A DNA stretch of 64,000 nt from contig GL890583.1 in NCBI GenBank assembly GCA_000209465.1, forward strand, positions 284,044 through 348,043. The letters run 5' to 3'. Of the stretch, positions 15,889 to 25,386 are shown piece after piece (within the stretch, counting starts at the first letter, position 1; each line of letters begins with the position of its first letter). The DNA is from Lachnospiraceae oral taxon 107 str. F0167 (GTDB lineage Bacteria; Bacillota; Clostridia; Lachnospirales; Lachnospiraceae). The notes beneath the pieces were generated by a model. It was not told the DNA's origin. It saw only the letters and a program-made list of their open reading frames with translations, and did no database searches. A program made the translations under genes and the position numbers.

Positions 15889-17762
15889 ATGGATAAAAAA
15901 ATAATAATGAATCCAACGGGCTAAATAACAGGACGATAATTATACTTATTATTGCGGCTGCCATTACATTTTTTGCAGTCAGTATGCTTTCAAGCAGACT
16001 AAAGAGTGCTACAACAAAGGAAGTTCCCTATACTGAATTTATGCAAATGGTAAATGACGGTAAGGTGGAATCCGTAAAGGTAATGGCAAATACAATTGAG
16101 ATAAAGGTAAAGCAAAATCTTAGCGATTACTCATCTATGACGGTGTATAAAACCGTGAGGATAGAGGATGATACATTGGTAGACAGATTGTATGCAGCCA
16201 ATGTACCGGCAACTATGGAAAGATTTGAGACTACCTCTGCGATATTGTCATTCTTTAGCTTTATACTGCCATTTATTTTCTTCATACTGATGATGAATTT
16301 CTTATTGAAGAGAATGGGCGGCGGTGGATTCATGGGAGTTGGAAAGAGCAATGCCAAGGTATATGTTCAAAAGGAAACCGGTATTACATTCAAAGATGTG
16401 GCGGGTGAGGATGAGGCAAAGGAGTCTTTGACTGAAATAGTTGACTTTTTGCATAATCCCGAGAAATATACCAAAATAGGTGCAAAGCTCCCAAAGGGTG
16501 CTCTTTTGGTAGGACCTCCGGGAACAGGTAAAACACTTTTGGCAAAGGCTGTAGCCGGTGAGGCGGATGTACCTTTCTTTTCACTCTCAGGTTCCGACTT
16601 TGTAGAGATGTTTGTCGGTGTAGGTGCTTCAAGAGTAAGAGATTTATTCAAACAGGCACAGGAGGCTGCACCTGCTATCATATTTATAGACGAGATTGAT
16701 GCCATAGGAAAAAGCAGAGACTCCAGAATGGGAGGGGGAAATGATGAGAGGGAACAAACTCTTAATCAGCTTCTTTCAGAAATGGACGGCTTTGATTCAT
16801 CAAAAGGTCTTATAGTGCTTGGTGCTACAAACAGACCTGAGATACTTGATCCGGCACTGCTTCGTCCGGGTAGATTTGATAGAAGGGTGATTGTTGAGAG
16901 ACCTGATTTAAAGGGCAGAGTGGATATCCTAAGGGTACATTCAAAAGATGTACTTATGGATGACAGTGTGGACCTTGAGGCAATAGGACTTGCAACATCA
17001 GGTGCAGTAGGTTCTGACCTTGCAAATATGATAAATGAAGCTGCAATTCTGGCTGTAAAAAAGGGAAGAAAAGCTGTAAAGCAAAAGGATCTTTTTGAGG
17101 CTGTGGAAGTGGTGCTTGTAGGTAAGGAGAAAAAGGACAGGGTAATGAATCAGGAAGAGAGAAGAATAGTGTCTTATCATGAGGTGGGACATGCGCTTAT
17201 CTCGGCATTACAAAAAAACTCCGAGCCTGTACAAAAAATCACTATTGTACCGAGAACAATGGGCGCTTTGGGCTATGTAATGTATGTACCTGAAGAAGAG
17301 ACATATCTAAAGTCCAAAAAAGAGCTTGAGGATATGCTTGTAAGCACATTGGGAGGTAGAGCAGCAGAGGAAATAGTTTTTGATTCCGTTACCACAGGAG
17401 CTTCAAACGATATCGAGAAGGCTACATCCATTGCCAGAGCAATGGTTACCCAATACGGTATGAGTGAGAGATTCGGTCTTATGGGACTAGCAAAAGTTGA
17501 AAACCAGTATCTTTCAGGCAGAGCGGTACTGGACTGTGGAGACAATACAGCTACAGAGATAGATAATGAGGTCATGAGGATTCTTAAAAACAGCTATGAA
17601 GAGGCACTTAGAATACTTAAAGAAAACAGAGAGGTGATGGATAAGCTTGCTGAATTCCTTATAGAAAAGGAAACCATTACCGGAAAAGAATTTATGAAGA
17701 TTCTAAGAGAAATCAAAGGACTGCCGGAAAAAGTAGAGATAAAGAAAGCTATATTGGTATAA
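15889..17762 (+). CDS. ftsH: ATP-dependent zinc metalloprotease FtsH, with a 1-base shift at codons 3-5
   Basis: Membrane AAA+ protease. The ATG at 15889 (AAAGGAAG site) reads MDKK, then must change frame by one base in the A7 run at 15894-15900 to enter the long frame, [10 protein letters not shown] then [15 protein letters not shown], the first membrane helix. Without the shift the first in-frame ATG is at 15984, which would lose that helix. The main frame holds the extracytoplasmic loop, a second helix ([18 protein letters not shown]), Walker A GPPGTGKT, Walker B FIDEIDAI, the SRH arginines ([10 protein letters not shown]) and zinc site HEVGH. About 624 residues. Confidence 0.9.
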
Positions 17763-17770
17763 ATAAAGAT

Positions 17771-17801
17771 GGGGCTGTCGCACAAATTGTGCGGCAGCCC
17801 C
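17771..17801. terminator. Bidirectional hairpin between ftsH and the LacI-type gene
   Basis: Stem GGGGCTGTCGCACA pairing with TGTGCGGCAGCCCC, loop AAT; 14 bp with one G-U. Lies between converging genes. A close relative, GGGGCTGTCGCACT, occurs at 26373 at the other end of the sugar island. Confidence 0.75.
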
Positions 17802-17816
17802 TCTTGGGTATAAAAA

Positions 17817-19799
17817 CTAACCCCCCAACTCTTCCGGCAGTGCCTCAAAGAAAATATCATTCCAGGCGCGTTTCAACTGTTTTTTATGAACTACATAAGG
17901 CTGTACTCCAATATATTTTGGAACGTTATCACTGACCAGGGATTTAGCGACTGCAAGAGCAACAGCTTTTCCCTGGTCATATGGTCTCTGGGTGCTGAGC
18001 CCTTTTACAAATCCTTGATTCATTTCTTGCGCAATCTCGAAATCCAGATCCGTGGTAAAGACAGCGATATCCGTCCGGTTCAAAGTTTTTAAGGCCTTGA
18101 TGGCAAGAAGGGCCGGCCTGTCCCAGCTGACGTAAAGTGCCTGAATATCCGGATGTTCTGTGACCATTTCCAGACATACTTTGTAGGCATTTTCAATTTG
18201 AATAAATCCCTTTCTGGCAGTGATTTCAATGTTGGGATAGGACTCCCGCAATATTTTTTCGGCATAGTTATCACGCTCAGTAGTGCCGTAAAACATGGCA
18301 CCGTGGATGATAAAACCGACTTTAGCATGAGTTTTATCCTTAAGATATTCACCGATCATGCGCCCTGTGTTAGTGCCGTTTTCCCGTTCGTTGACGGAGA
18401 TACAGGAGACATAATCGTTGCGGTTGAAATTTTGCGGAACGTTGCTCAGAAAAACCAACCGTGTCATCCTGGACAGCTCCTGAAAGGCGGGGCCGGTTTC
18501 TACATCATCACTGGGAATAGCGATTACCGCATCCGGATGCTGCATTTTGATGCTTTCAAGCTGCATGTTCTGGAGTGCCGGATCGAAATGGGCATCCATG
18601 GTAGAAATAATGTCTATGCCATATTGTTCCAATTCATCCCGGATGCCTTTCTGGTGAAGGGCTGCCCATGCGGTTCCCGTATAGTGAAATGAGACGGCAA
18701 CCCGGTAATGGCTCTTTTTCAAAAGTGCTTTTTCTTCCGTGGAGAGAGAAATGCTGTCCGGTGAAACTGCCTGCTCGCCCAGGGGGCCGTTATCGATTAT
18801 ACGGGTGGAGTCACGCAGAACAAGATGAATATCGGCATACTGGGCAAGAGGGGATGCGGGGAGATGGTTGATACGGTCGAATAGTGCCTGTGATGCCAGT
18901 TCTGCCATCTGGCGGATATCTCTGTGAATACAGGATAGCGGCGGAGCAGTCAATTCACACCAGAGCATATCATCAAATCCGATGATGGAAATGTCACGAG
19001 GACAATCTTTTCCCAGTTCCCGAAGTGCCTTGAGCAGGAACATGGTCAGTCGGTTGCCGCCGGTGATAATGGCGGTAGGAAGATATCGGCTGATGCTTTT
19101 TTGGATGTTCAGGCTGATGAGATCGTAGGACTGATACAGACTTATCTCAGCGATGCAGGAGCTGCTCAGAGTCCGGTTGGCACACAGCAAGGCTTTTTCA
19201 TATCCGGCAATTTTTTCCTGTTTGGCAAGACTGTCTGCTTTTTCCACAAGAAACAGTACATTTTCGTGGCCGCTTTCAAAAAAATATGAGGTAGCAGATT
19301 GAAAGGCGGCATGATAATCAAATAAGATTCTGGGAGTGGTGTCATCATAAATATAACGCTCAACACAGATAAAGGGGACCCCTGATTCATAAAGAAACGA
19401 ATAGTCAGAAGGATTGCTGCTGGTGGGCGAGAAAAAAATACCGATTGTTTTGGTACTGGAAATCAGGTTTTTCAGTATACTTTGTTCTTCCTCCAGATTG
19501 TCGTTGCTGACAGCTGTGTAAAACTGGTACCTCTGGCTGGTTGCGTAAGCCTGCAGCTGGTTGCAGAGATCGCAGTAGAGAGCGCTTTTTATGTTTGGAA
19601 GAACGGCAACAATCTGGGAACTGCGTCCGCTTCGTATTTTTTGTACTTTCTTTTTGATTTTTTCCGAATATCCACTTTCTTCAATGATAGCTTCGATTTT
19701 ATCCACTAGTTCCGGGCTGACATAGCGGGTATGGTTGATAACATGTGAGACTGTAGCGATGGAGACACCGGCCCTGGCAGCGATTTCTTTAATTGTCAT
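17817..19799 (-). CDS. LacI-family regulator with an additional type-1 sugar-binding domain
   Basis: 661 residues from the ATG at 19799 (strong AGGGGGA site); twice the normal LacI length of ~330-340. N-terminal HTH: TIKEIAARAGVSIATVSHVI. Residues ~60-330 form the usual LacI sensor (ends near SPLAQYADIHLVLRDSTRII). Residues ~360-661 are a second periplasmic-binding-protein type 1 fold, RbsB-like (HYRVAVSFHYTGTAWAALH, VGFIIHGAMFYGTTERD, YVSWDRPALLAIKAL). Both halves are cytoplasmic since no signal peptide precedes the HTH. Divergent from the ABC/GH32 operon, so it probably controls it. Higher-GC codon use. Confidence 0.87.
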   Translation of the reverse strand: MTIKEIAARAGVSIATVSHVINHTRYVSPELVDKIEAIIEESGYSEKIKKKVQKIRSGRSSQIVAVLPNIKSALYCDLCNQLQAYATSQRYQFYTAVSNDNLEEEQSILKNLISSTKTIGIFFSPTSSNPSDYSFLYESGVPFICVERYIYDDTTPRILFDYHAAFQSATSYFFESGHENVLFLVEKADSLAKQEKIAGYEKALLCANRTLSSSCIAEISLYQSYDLISLNIQKSISRYLPTAIITGGNRLTMFLLKALRELGKDCPRDISIIGFDDMLWCELTAPPLSCIHRDIRQMAELASQALFDRINHLPASPLAQYADIHLVLRDSTRIIDNGPLGEQAVSPDSISLSTEEKALLKKSHYRVAVSFHYTGTAWAALHQKGIRDELEQYGIDIISTMDAHFDPALQNMQLESIKMQHPDAVIAIPSDDVETGPAFQELSRMTRLVFLSNVPQNFNRNDYVSCISVNERENGTNTGRMIGEYLKDKTHAKVGFIIHGAMFYGTTERDNYAEKILRESYPNIEITARKGFIQIENAYKVCLEMVTEHPDIQALYVSWDRPALLAIKALKTLNRTDIAVFTTDLDFEIAQEMNQGFVKGLSTQRPYDQGKAVALAVAKSLVSDNVPKYIGVQPYVVHKKQLKRAWNDIFFEALPEELGG

Positions 19800-19910
19800 A
19801 AAATTCCCCCTGATAGTTTGCGTGTGATTCACAGTCATTTTGAAATACGTTCGATTTTCTAGTAACTAGTATAGCACAAAATGAAAAATGAAACGATATC
19901 AAAATAAAAA

Positions 19911-19920
19911 TTTACGTAAA
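19911..19920. promoter_or_regulatory. Possible operator 1, palindrome TTTACGTAAA
   Basis: Perfect 10-bp palindrome with central CG, in the region between the divergent regulator and transporter genes. LacI-family operators are palindromes with central CG. Shares TTTACGTAAA with 20077-20086. Confidence 0.55.
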
Positions 19921-20074
19921 AAATAAAAATTGAGTGTAGAAATTCATAAATTCACATAGAATAAGATGTTTATATCGCTGAAATTAGTGCGCTTTACCAG
20001 AAAACTATTGACGGAAGTTGCTTGAAAGGAGTAATATTTAGCTATCAGACAGGAGAACTCCTTCAGAAGAAGTA

Positions 20075-20090
20075 AATTTTACGTAAAATT
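20075..20090. promoter_or_regulatory. Possible operator 2, palindrome AATTTTACGTAAAATT
   Basis: Perfect 16-bp palindrome, 58 bp upstream of the transporter substrate-binding gene. It contains the same core as the site at 19911, spaced 165 bp apart centre to centre, so DNA looping is possible. Position suggests repression by the LacI-type protein; not tested. Confidence 0.62.
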
Positions 20091-20148
20091 AAAAATGGAA
20101 CGAAAACATTTATTATCAGAGTGATAGAAAAACAGGAGGATTAAATTC

Positions 20149-21174
20149 ATGAAAAAAAGTCTTAGATTCACAGCAGCAGGTCTTTCCGTATGTATGATGG
20201 CAGCTATGTTAGCAGGATGCGGTTCTTCTAGCAGTGCGACAACTGAAGCGGCAGCAGATTCCGCAGCAGAAACAGAAGTAAAAGGTGGAGAAGCTAAAAA
20301 GGGCGATTTATCTTTTGCGTTCTGTACCAATACACTGAACAATACATTCCAGAGCTCCATTGATGCAAAACTTAGCGAGCTGTGCAAGGAGAATGGAATT
20401 GCCTATACCTGTCTGGATCCGGATTACGATCTGAATAAGCAGCTGAGCCAGTTATCTGACTGTGCAAACAGCGGATATGATGCAGTATTTGTTATCCCGG
20501 TTGATTCTGCAGGTATTACTTCCGGATTAGCAGAGATTTCAGAAGCAGGCATTCCGATTTTCAATGTAGATACAGCTGTTATTGATGATGATATTGACCA
20601 GTTTGTAACACAGTTTGTTGGAACCAATGCATATATGGCAGGTCAGCTGGTTGGCGAGCAGATGACGAAGGATTATCCGGATGGAGCTAAAATTGCAGTC
20701 CTGGATTTCCCGTCCAATGAAAGCTGCGTAGACCGTGTAAATGGCTTCCTTGAGGGCTTAGGTGATCAGAAAGACAAATTTGACATCGTAGCACAGCAGG
20801 ATGGCGGTGCTGTACTGGATCAGTCCATGGGACTGGCTGAGGATATTATCACAGCAAATCCGGATCTGGAAGCATTCTTCTGTATCAATGACCCGTCTGC
20901 ACTGGGTGCAGCAGCAGCCATTAAAGCAGCAAACAAAACAGGAGAAATTGGTGTATATAGCATCGATGCATCTCCGGATGGAAAACAGGCACTTCTGGAT
21001 GGCGAATTTACAGCAGTTGCATGCCAGGTTCCGCTTCAGATTGCAGAATATGCATTTGATGCAGCTGAGAAATATGTAGGTGGCGATACTGAGCTGGGTG
21101 AAAAGAAAGTATATCTGGATTCTCATCTGGTAGAGAAGGAAGAGGCTGAGAAGACTCTGAGCGATTGGCAGTAA
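20149..21174 (+). CDS. Sugar ABC transporter substrate-binding lipoprotein (RbsB type)
   Basis: 341 residues. Lipobox AMLAGC at residue ~23, then a Ser/Thr/Ala linker and a type-1 periplasmic-binding fold (LSFAFCTNTLNNTFQSS, then NSGYDAVFVIPVDSAGI, FCINDPSALGAAAAI). Binds a sugar outside the cell and delivers it to the membrane parts encoded next. AGGAGG site before ATG. The divergent LacI-type regulator and palindromes lie just upstream. A hairpin follows at 21247-21276, often seen after substrate-binding genes to give them extra transcript. Confidence 0.92.
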   Translation: MKKSLRFTAAGLSVCMMAAMLAGCGSSSSATTEAAADSAAETEVKGGEAKKGDLSFAFCTNTLNNTFQSSIDAKLSELCKENGIAYTCLDPDYDLNKQLSQLSDCANSGYDAVFVIPVDSAGITSGLAEISEAGIPIFNVDTAVIDDDIDQFVTQFVGTNAYMAGQLVGEQMTKDYPDGAKIAVLDFPSNESCVDRVNGFLEGLGDQKDKFDIVAQQDGGAVLDQSMGLAEDIITANPDLEAFFCINDPSALGAAAAIKAANKTGEIGVYSIDASPDGKQALLDGEFTAVACQVPLQIAEYAFDAAEKYVGGDTELGEKKVYLDSHLVEKEEAEKTLSDWQ

Positions 21175-21246
21175 TATCCGGATGTTTCTGCAGGCGTTCT
21201 GGCCGGGAACGGCAGAAACGGATCGTAAAAAAACGATAAAACAGAC

Positions 21247-21276
21247 AAATGCGGCGATGGTTTCATTGCCGCATTT
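21247..21276 (+). terminator. Intra-operon hairpin between binding-protein and ATPase genes
   Basis: AAATGCGGC ... GCCGCATTT, 9-bp stem with a 12-base loop, no strong T-run. Likely a processing or attenuating hairpin rather than a full stop. Confidence 0.6.
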
Positions 21277-21300
21277 CTATAAAGAAATACGGAGGGTTCT

Positions 21301-22809
21301 ATGGGAAAAACAATTCTGGAAATGATAGACATAAAGAAAAGTTTTTCCGGGATCTATGCATTATCAGGGATCAATTTTTCTCTGGAAATGGGTGAGGTTC
21401 ATGCGCTTTTAGGAGAGAACGGAGCGGGAAAATCGACGCTTATCAAGGTCCTTGGAGGAATTTATAAGCTGGACAGTGGAAAAATCAGAATCAATGGTCA
21501 GGATGTGGAGATAAATGGTGTTTCCGATGCACAGGAAAAAGGAATCGGAATCATTCATCAGGAGATTGTGCTGGTGCCGTATCTGACAGTTGCACAGAAT
21601 ATTTTTCTGGGAAGAGAAATAAAGACAAAGTTTGGCACTGTGGATATGAAAGAAACAAACCGCAGAGCCGGAGAGATGCTGGCGAATCTGAGTGTGAATA
21701 TTCAGCCGGATACACTGGTAGAGACATTGACCATTGCCCAGCAGCAGATGGTGGAAATTGTAAAAGCAGTTTCCTTTGATGGAAGAATTATCGTAATGGA
21801 TGAACCGACTTCGTCACTTTCCAACGATGAGGTGGAGCAGTTATTTGGCATTATTGAGAGATTAAAAGAGAAACAGGTAAGTATTATATATATTTCCCAT
21901 CGTATGGAGGAATTATTCCGGATTTCGGATCGGGTTACCATCATCCGGGATGGCGCTTATGTGGGAACAAAGAAAACATCGGAAACCAATGCCAATGAAT
22001 TGGTTGCGATGATGGTAGGACGCGAGCTTCAAAGTTTTTATGCAAGAGATTACAATGATTTGGAACAGGCAGAAACTGCACTGGAGGTAAAGAATCTGAC
22101 CTGTGAAGGTGTATTTTCGGATATTAGTTTCCGGGTTAGAAAAGGAGAAATCCTTGGATTTGCAGGTCTGGTGGGAGCCGGACGAAGCGAGATCATGGAA
22201 TGTATCTTTGGAGCCAGAAAATATCAGAGTGGCAGCGTCCTTTTAAAGGGGAAAGAAGTTCATTTTTCAACTCCAATTCAGGCAATCAAAGCAGGAGTCG
22301 GTCTGGTACCGGAGGACCGGAAAAAACAGGGTCTGGTACTGGGAAATACGGTTGGATTTAACCTGACATTAGCTTCTATTGATTCCTATATCAATGGAGT
22401 GGCGATCAGCGATCGGAAATGTCAGGAAGTGATTGATTATTATAAAGAGAAACTTCGTATCAGGGCAGTGGCAAACCGGGTGGAACTGGTGGAAGCAGGA
22501 AGCCTTTCCGGTGGAAATCAGCAGAAGATTGTTCTCGGAAAATGGCTGGCAATTAAACCGGATGTGCTTATTCTGGATGAACCGACCAGAGGCGTAGATG
22601 TAAATGCTAAATTTGAGATATATTCGGTTATCAATGAACTGGCAAAAGAAGGAATAGCAATCATTATGGTATCCAGTGAATTACCGGAAATCATCAATAT
22701 GTGCGACAACGTATGTATTATTAAGGCCGGTAAGATGCCAGGAATGCTTGGAAAAGATGAGCTGGATCAGGAAAGAATTATGCAGTTTGCAGCGGGAGGC
22801 GAAGAATGA
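21301..22809 (+). CDS. Sugar ABC transporter ATPase, two nucleotide-binding domains (RbsA/MglA type)
   Basis: 502 residues with two ABC cassettes. First: Walker A GENGAGKSTLI, signature TIAQQQMVEI (degenerate), Walker B IVMDEPTSSL. Second: degenerate Walker A (GLVGAGRSEIME), signature LSGGNQQKIVLGKW, Walker B LILDEPTRGVD. This asymmetry is normal for the sugar-importer CUT2 class. Overlaps the permease gene by 4 bp. Powers uptake of the ligand of the upstream binding protein. Confidence 0.93.
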   Translation: MGKTILEMIDIKKSFSGIYALSGINFSLEMGEVHALLGENGAGKSTLIKVLGGIYKLDSGKIRINGQDVEINGVSDAQEKGIGIIHQEIVLVPYLTVAQNIFLGREIKTKFGTVDMKETNRRAGEMLANLSVNIQPDTLVETLTIAQQQMVEIVKAVSFDGRIIVMDEPTSSLSNDEVEQLFGIIERLKEKQVSIIYISHRMEELFRISDRVTIIRDGAYVGTKKTSETNANELVAMMVGRELQSFYARDYNDLEQAETALEVKNLTCEGVFSDISFRVRKGEILGFAGLVGAGRSEIMECIFGARKYQSGSVLLKGKEVHFSTPIQAIKAGVGLVPEDRKKQGLVLGNTVGFNLTLASIDSYINGVAISDRKCQEVIDYYKEKLRIRAVANRVELVEAGSLSGGNQQKIVLGKWLAIKPDVLILDEPTRGVDVNAKFEIYSVINELAKEGIAIIMVSSELPEIINMCDNVCIIKAGKMPGMLGKDELDQERIMQFAAGGEE

Positions 22810-23795
22810 TGAACGAAAAGAAATCGACAGCAGGCAATTCTATATTGTCTGTGTTTACAGGAAATACGGGAATTATTGGAGTACTTGTGATTTTGTGTGT
22901 GATTGTTGCTCTGGCAACGGATAAATTCCTGACACCTGGCAATGTTATTTCCGTACTCAGACAGATTTCGATCAACACATACATTGCATTGGGAATGACA
23001 TTAATTATTATTCTTGGACATATCGATCTGGCAGTAGGAGCGATCGTGGCGATGAGCGGTACCTTAACCGTTGGTTTCGTTGTAAACCAGGGAATGCCGA
23101 TTGGCGTGGCAATTGCAGCCGGAATTGCAATCGGGATCCTGGCTGGTCTGATTGATGGTGTAGTTGTATCGAAATTCCGGGTTCCGGCATTCATTATTAC
23201 CATGGCAATGATGAATGTCTGCAATGGTATTGCCTATGTCTATTCAGGCGGACAGTCTACCCGTATTACAGATAAATTCTTTATTGCAATCGGTACAGGA
23301 TATCTGTTTAACATCATTCCTCTTCCGGTAGTATATATGATTATTTTAATTGCAGTCTTCAGCTTTCTGCTTTCAAAGACAAAATTTGGTACTTACGTAT
23401 ATGCGATTGGTGGAAATAGAGAGGCAGCACGTCTTTCGGGTGTTCTGATTAAAAAAGTAGAGATTATCGTATTTACACTTTCAGGAGCATTGGCTGCCTT
23501 TGCCGGTCTGGTGTTAGCGTCCAGAATGTATTCCGGACAGCCTTCAGTCGGAAGCGGCTATGAGATGGATGCGATTGCAGCCTGCGTACTGGGTGGAACG
23601 TCCATGGCAGGCGGCCGCGGACGCATCAGCGGCACTGTTTTTGGAGCAATGGTAATTGGTATTATTTCCAATGGTCTGAACCTGATTGGTGTCAGCTCCT
23701 ATTGGCAGCTCATTGTAAAAGGCCTGATTATTGCCTGCGCAGTTGTTCTGGATTCCCAGAAAGGAAATCTGGCACTTTTAAGAAAGAAGAAATAG
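22806..23795 (+). CDS. Sugar ABC transporter permease (RbsC type)
   Basis: 329 residues, about nine to ten membrane helices. Family hallmarks: GHIDLAVGAIVAMSG in the N-terminal half and MDAIAACVLGGTSMAGGRG near residue 255, both typical of CUT2 permeases. It overlaps the ATPase gene (ATGATGA), confirming co-translation. Only one permease gene is present, so it should homodimerise. Confidence 0.93.
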   Translation: MMNEKKSTAGNSILSVFTGNTGIIGVLVILCVIVALATDKFLTPGNVISVLRQISINTYIALGMTLIIILGHIDLAVGAIVAMSGTLTVGFVVNQGMPIGVAIAAGIAIGILAGLIDGVVVSKFRVPAFIITMAMMNVCNGIAYVYSGGQSTRITDKFFIAIGTGYLFNIIPLPVVYMIILIAVFSFLLSKTKFGTYVYAIGGNREAARLSGVLIKKVEIIVFTLSGALAAFAGLVLASRMYSGQPSVGSGYEMDAIAACVLGGTSMAGGRGRISGTVFGAMVIGIISNGLNLIGVSSYWQLIVKGLIIACAVVLDSQKGNLALLRKKK

Positions 23796-23821
23796 TTTTT
23801 TGATAGAGAAGGAGAGCAGAT

Positions 23822-25297
23822 ATGGACTTTTTCAGAAAAATGTCATTTGCGGATTCCACCGGTGATGCGATTCCGTTTTATCATGAAGGCAAATATCATA
23901 TTTTTTCACTGACATCCCCGCCAGGAACCACGGTATATCCGGCGAGATTGCGTACTACCTGGAGCCACTCCGTTTCAGAGGATCTGGTGCACTGGGAGGA
24001 GCTGCCGACGGCACTGTATCCAGGTGAGGGCGATGAGCCGGATGCTTCTGGTGTATGGACGGGTTCTGTTATCTACGGCGAAGGAAAGTATCATGCATTT
24101 TATACTGGATATTGCCTGACCGCTGAGTATCAGCAGACGATTTGCCATGCGACGAGCGAGGACGGTATTACCTGGACGAAGGATGCGGCAAACCCGGTTA
24201 TCACGCCGATGATAGAGTTATATGAAAAGCTTGACTGGCGCGACCCCTATGTATTTTATAACGAGGAAGATAAATGTTACTGGATCCTGATTTCAGCCAG
24301 AAGACTGGATATGCCGGTTACAAGAAGAGGCTGTATCGTGCTGTATCGTTCGAAGGATCTGGTAAATTGGGAGTACTATGGTCCGTTATATTCGGCAGGC
24401 AACACCAATTGTCCGGAGTGCAGTGAGATGTATAAAATAGGTGATACCTGGTATCTTTCCTACTCCCGTTTTTCTGAATTCGTGAATACTATCTATCGTA
24501 CATCCAAGTCTCCATTTGGACCGTGGAAAAAGACAAAGAAGGATGGCATCGGAGGACGCCGTTTCTATGCAGCAAAATCCATGCAGGATGATAATGGACG
24601 CCATTTCTATTTCGCCTGGGCACACGATCGGGCTGAAAACAGTGACCGCGGTGAGTGGTACTGGGGCGGAACCTTCTGTATTCCTCATGAGGTAGTTGCA
24701 ACGGAAGATGGTCAGCTGGATGTGAAGCTTCCGGAAGAATATGTAGCCTGCTTTAGGGAAAAGGTTGATTGGAAATATCTTCCGGCTATGGGAGAATATA
24801 AGCTCTATGGAGATACAACCGTTGAACTGGATGGCTGTGGAACAACTTCATATGGTTTTCTGGAACAGCCGGAAGAAAAGTTTCTGTTTACAGGTACGGT
24901 TATTCCCAAAGAGGCAAATGATTCCTTTGGCATTTTGTTAAAATCAGATCGGGAGGCAAGCGGATGCCTGTTCCTGGAGTTTGATGTGGCCATGCAGCGT
25001 GTATCGCTTCTGTCCCTGCCGATGGGAGTGGATCCGTTCTGGGAGCAGTCCTGTCAGGCAGTTCCGAAGGCAACCGAACCGGGACCGGATGGCGTGCGCG
25101 TGGCAGAGAAAACCTTTGCCATCGAAAATGGTGCGGCGATTGACGTTAAGATTTCGGTGGACCATGACATGGTAGAAGTGTTCGTGGACGAGCAGGTGGC
25201 ATTTACCTATCGTATTTTCCGGAAACCGGAGTATGAAATCGGTCTGCTGGCACAGGATGCGAAAGTAGAATTTGCAAATATAGCGATTCGGAAGTAG
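23822..25297 (+). CDS. GH32-like glycosidase (fructosidase-type), divergent active-site start
   Basis: 491 residues, no signal peptide, so cytoplasmic. Five-bladed propeller signs: SEDLVHWEELPTALYP, SGVWTGSVI, WRDPYVFY (RDP motif) and NCPECSEMY (EC motif with the acid/base Glu). The normal N-terminal WMNDPNG is replaced by DSTGDAIPFY, where the D could still be the nucleophile. Residues ~340-491 form the GH32 C-terminal sandwich (DHDMVEVFVDEQVAFTYR). It probably cleaves an imported fructose-containing sugar; sucrose, kestose, levan fragments or difructose anhydrides cannot be told apart. Confidence 0.82.
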   Translation: MDFFRKMSFADSTGDAIPFYHEGKYHIFSLTSPPGTTVYPARLRTTWSHSVSEDLVHWEELPTALYPGEGDEPDASGVWTGSVIYGEGKYHAFYTGYCLTAEYQQTICHATSEDGITWTKDAANPVITPMIELYEKLDWRDPYVFYNEEDKCYWILISARRLDMPVTRRGCIVLYRSKDLVNWEYYGPLYSAGNTNCPECSEMYKIGDTWYLSYSRFSEFVNTIYRTSKSPFGPWKKTKKDGIGGRRFYAAKSMQDDNGRHFYFAWAHDRAENSDRGEWYWGGTFCIPHEVVATEDGQLDVKLPEEYVACFREKVDWKYLPAMGEYKLYGDTTVELDGCGTTSYGFLEQPEEKFLFTGTVIPKEANDSFGILLKSDREASGCLFLEFDVAMQRVSLLSLPMGVDPFWEQSCQAVPKATEPGPDGVRVAEKTFAIENGAAIDVKISVDHDMVEVFVDEQVAFTYRIFRKPEYEIGLLAQDAKVEFANIAIRK

Positions 25298-25386
25298 AAT
25301 TTTGTGAGAGACAAATGGATGTGGCTGGCTGCCTGGAAGAGGGCTGGCTGGCACATCCATTGTACATATAACTTGTAATACGGAGA

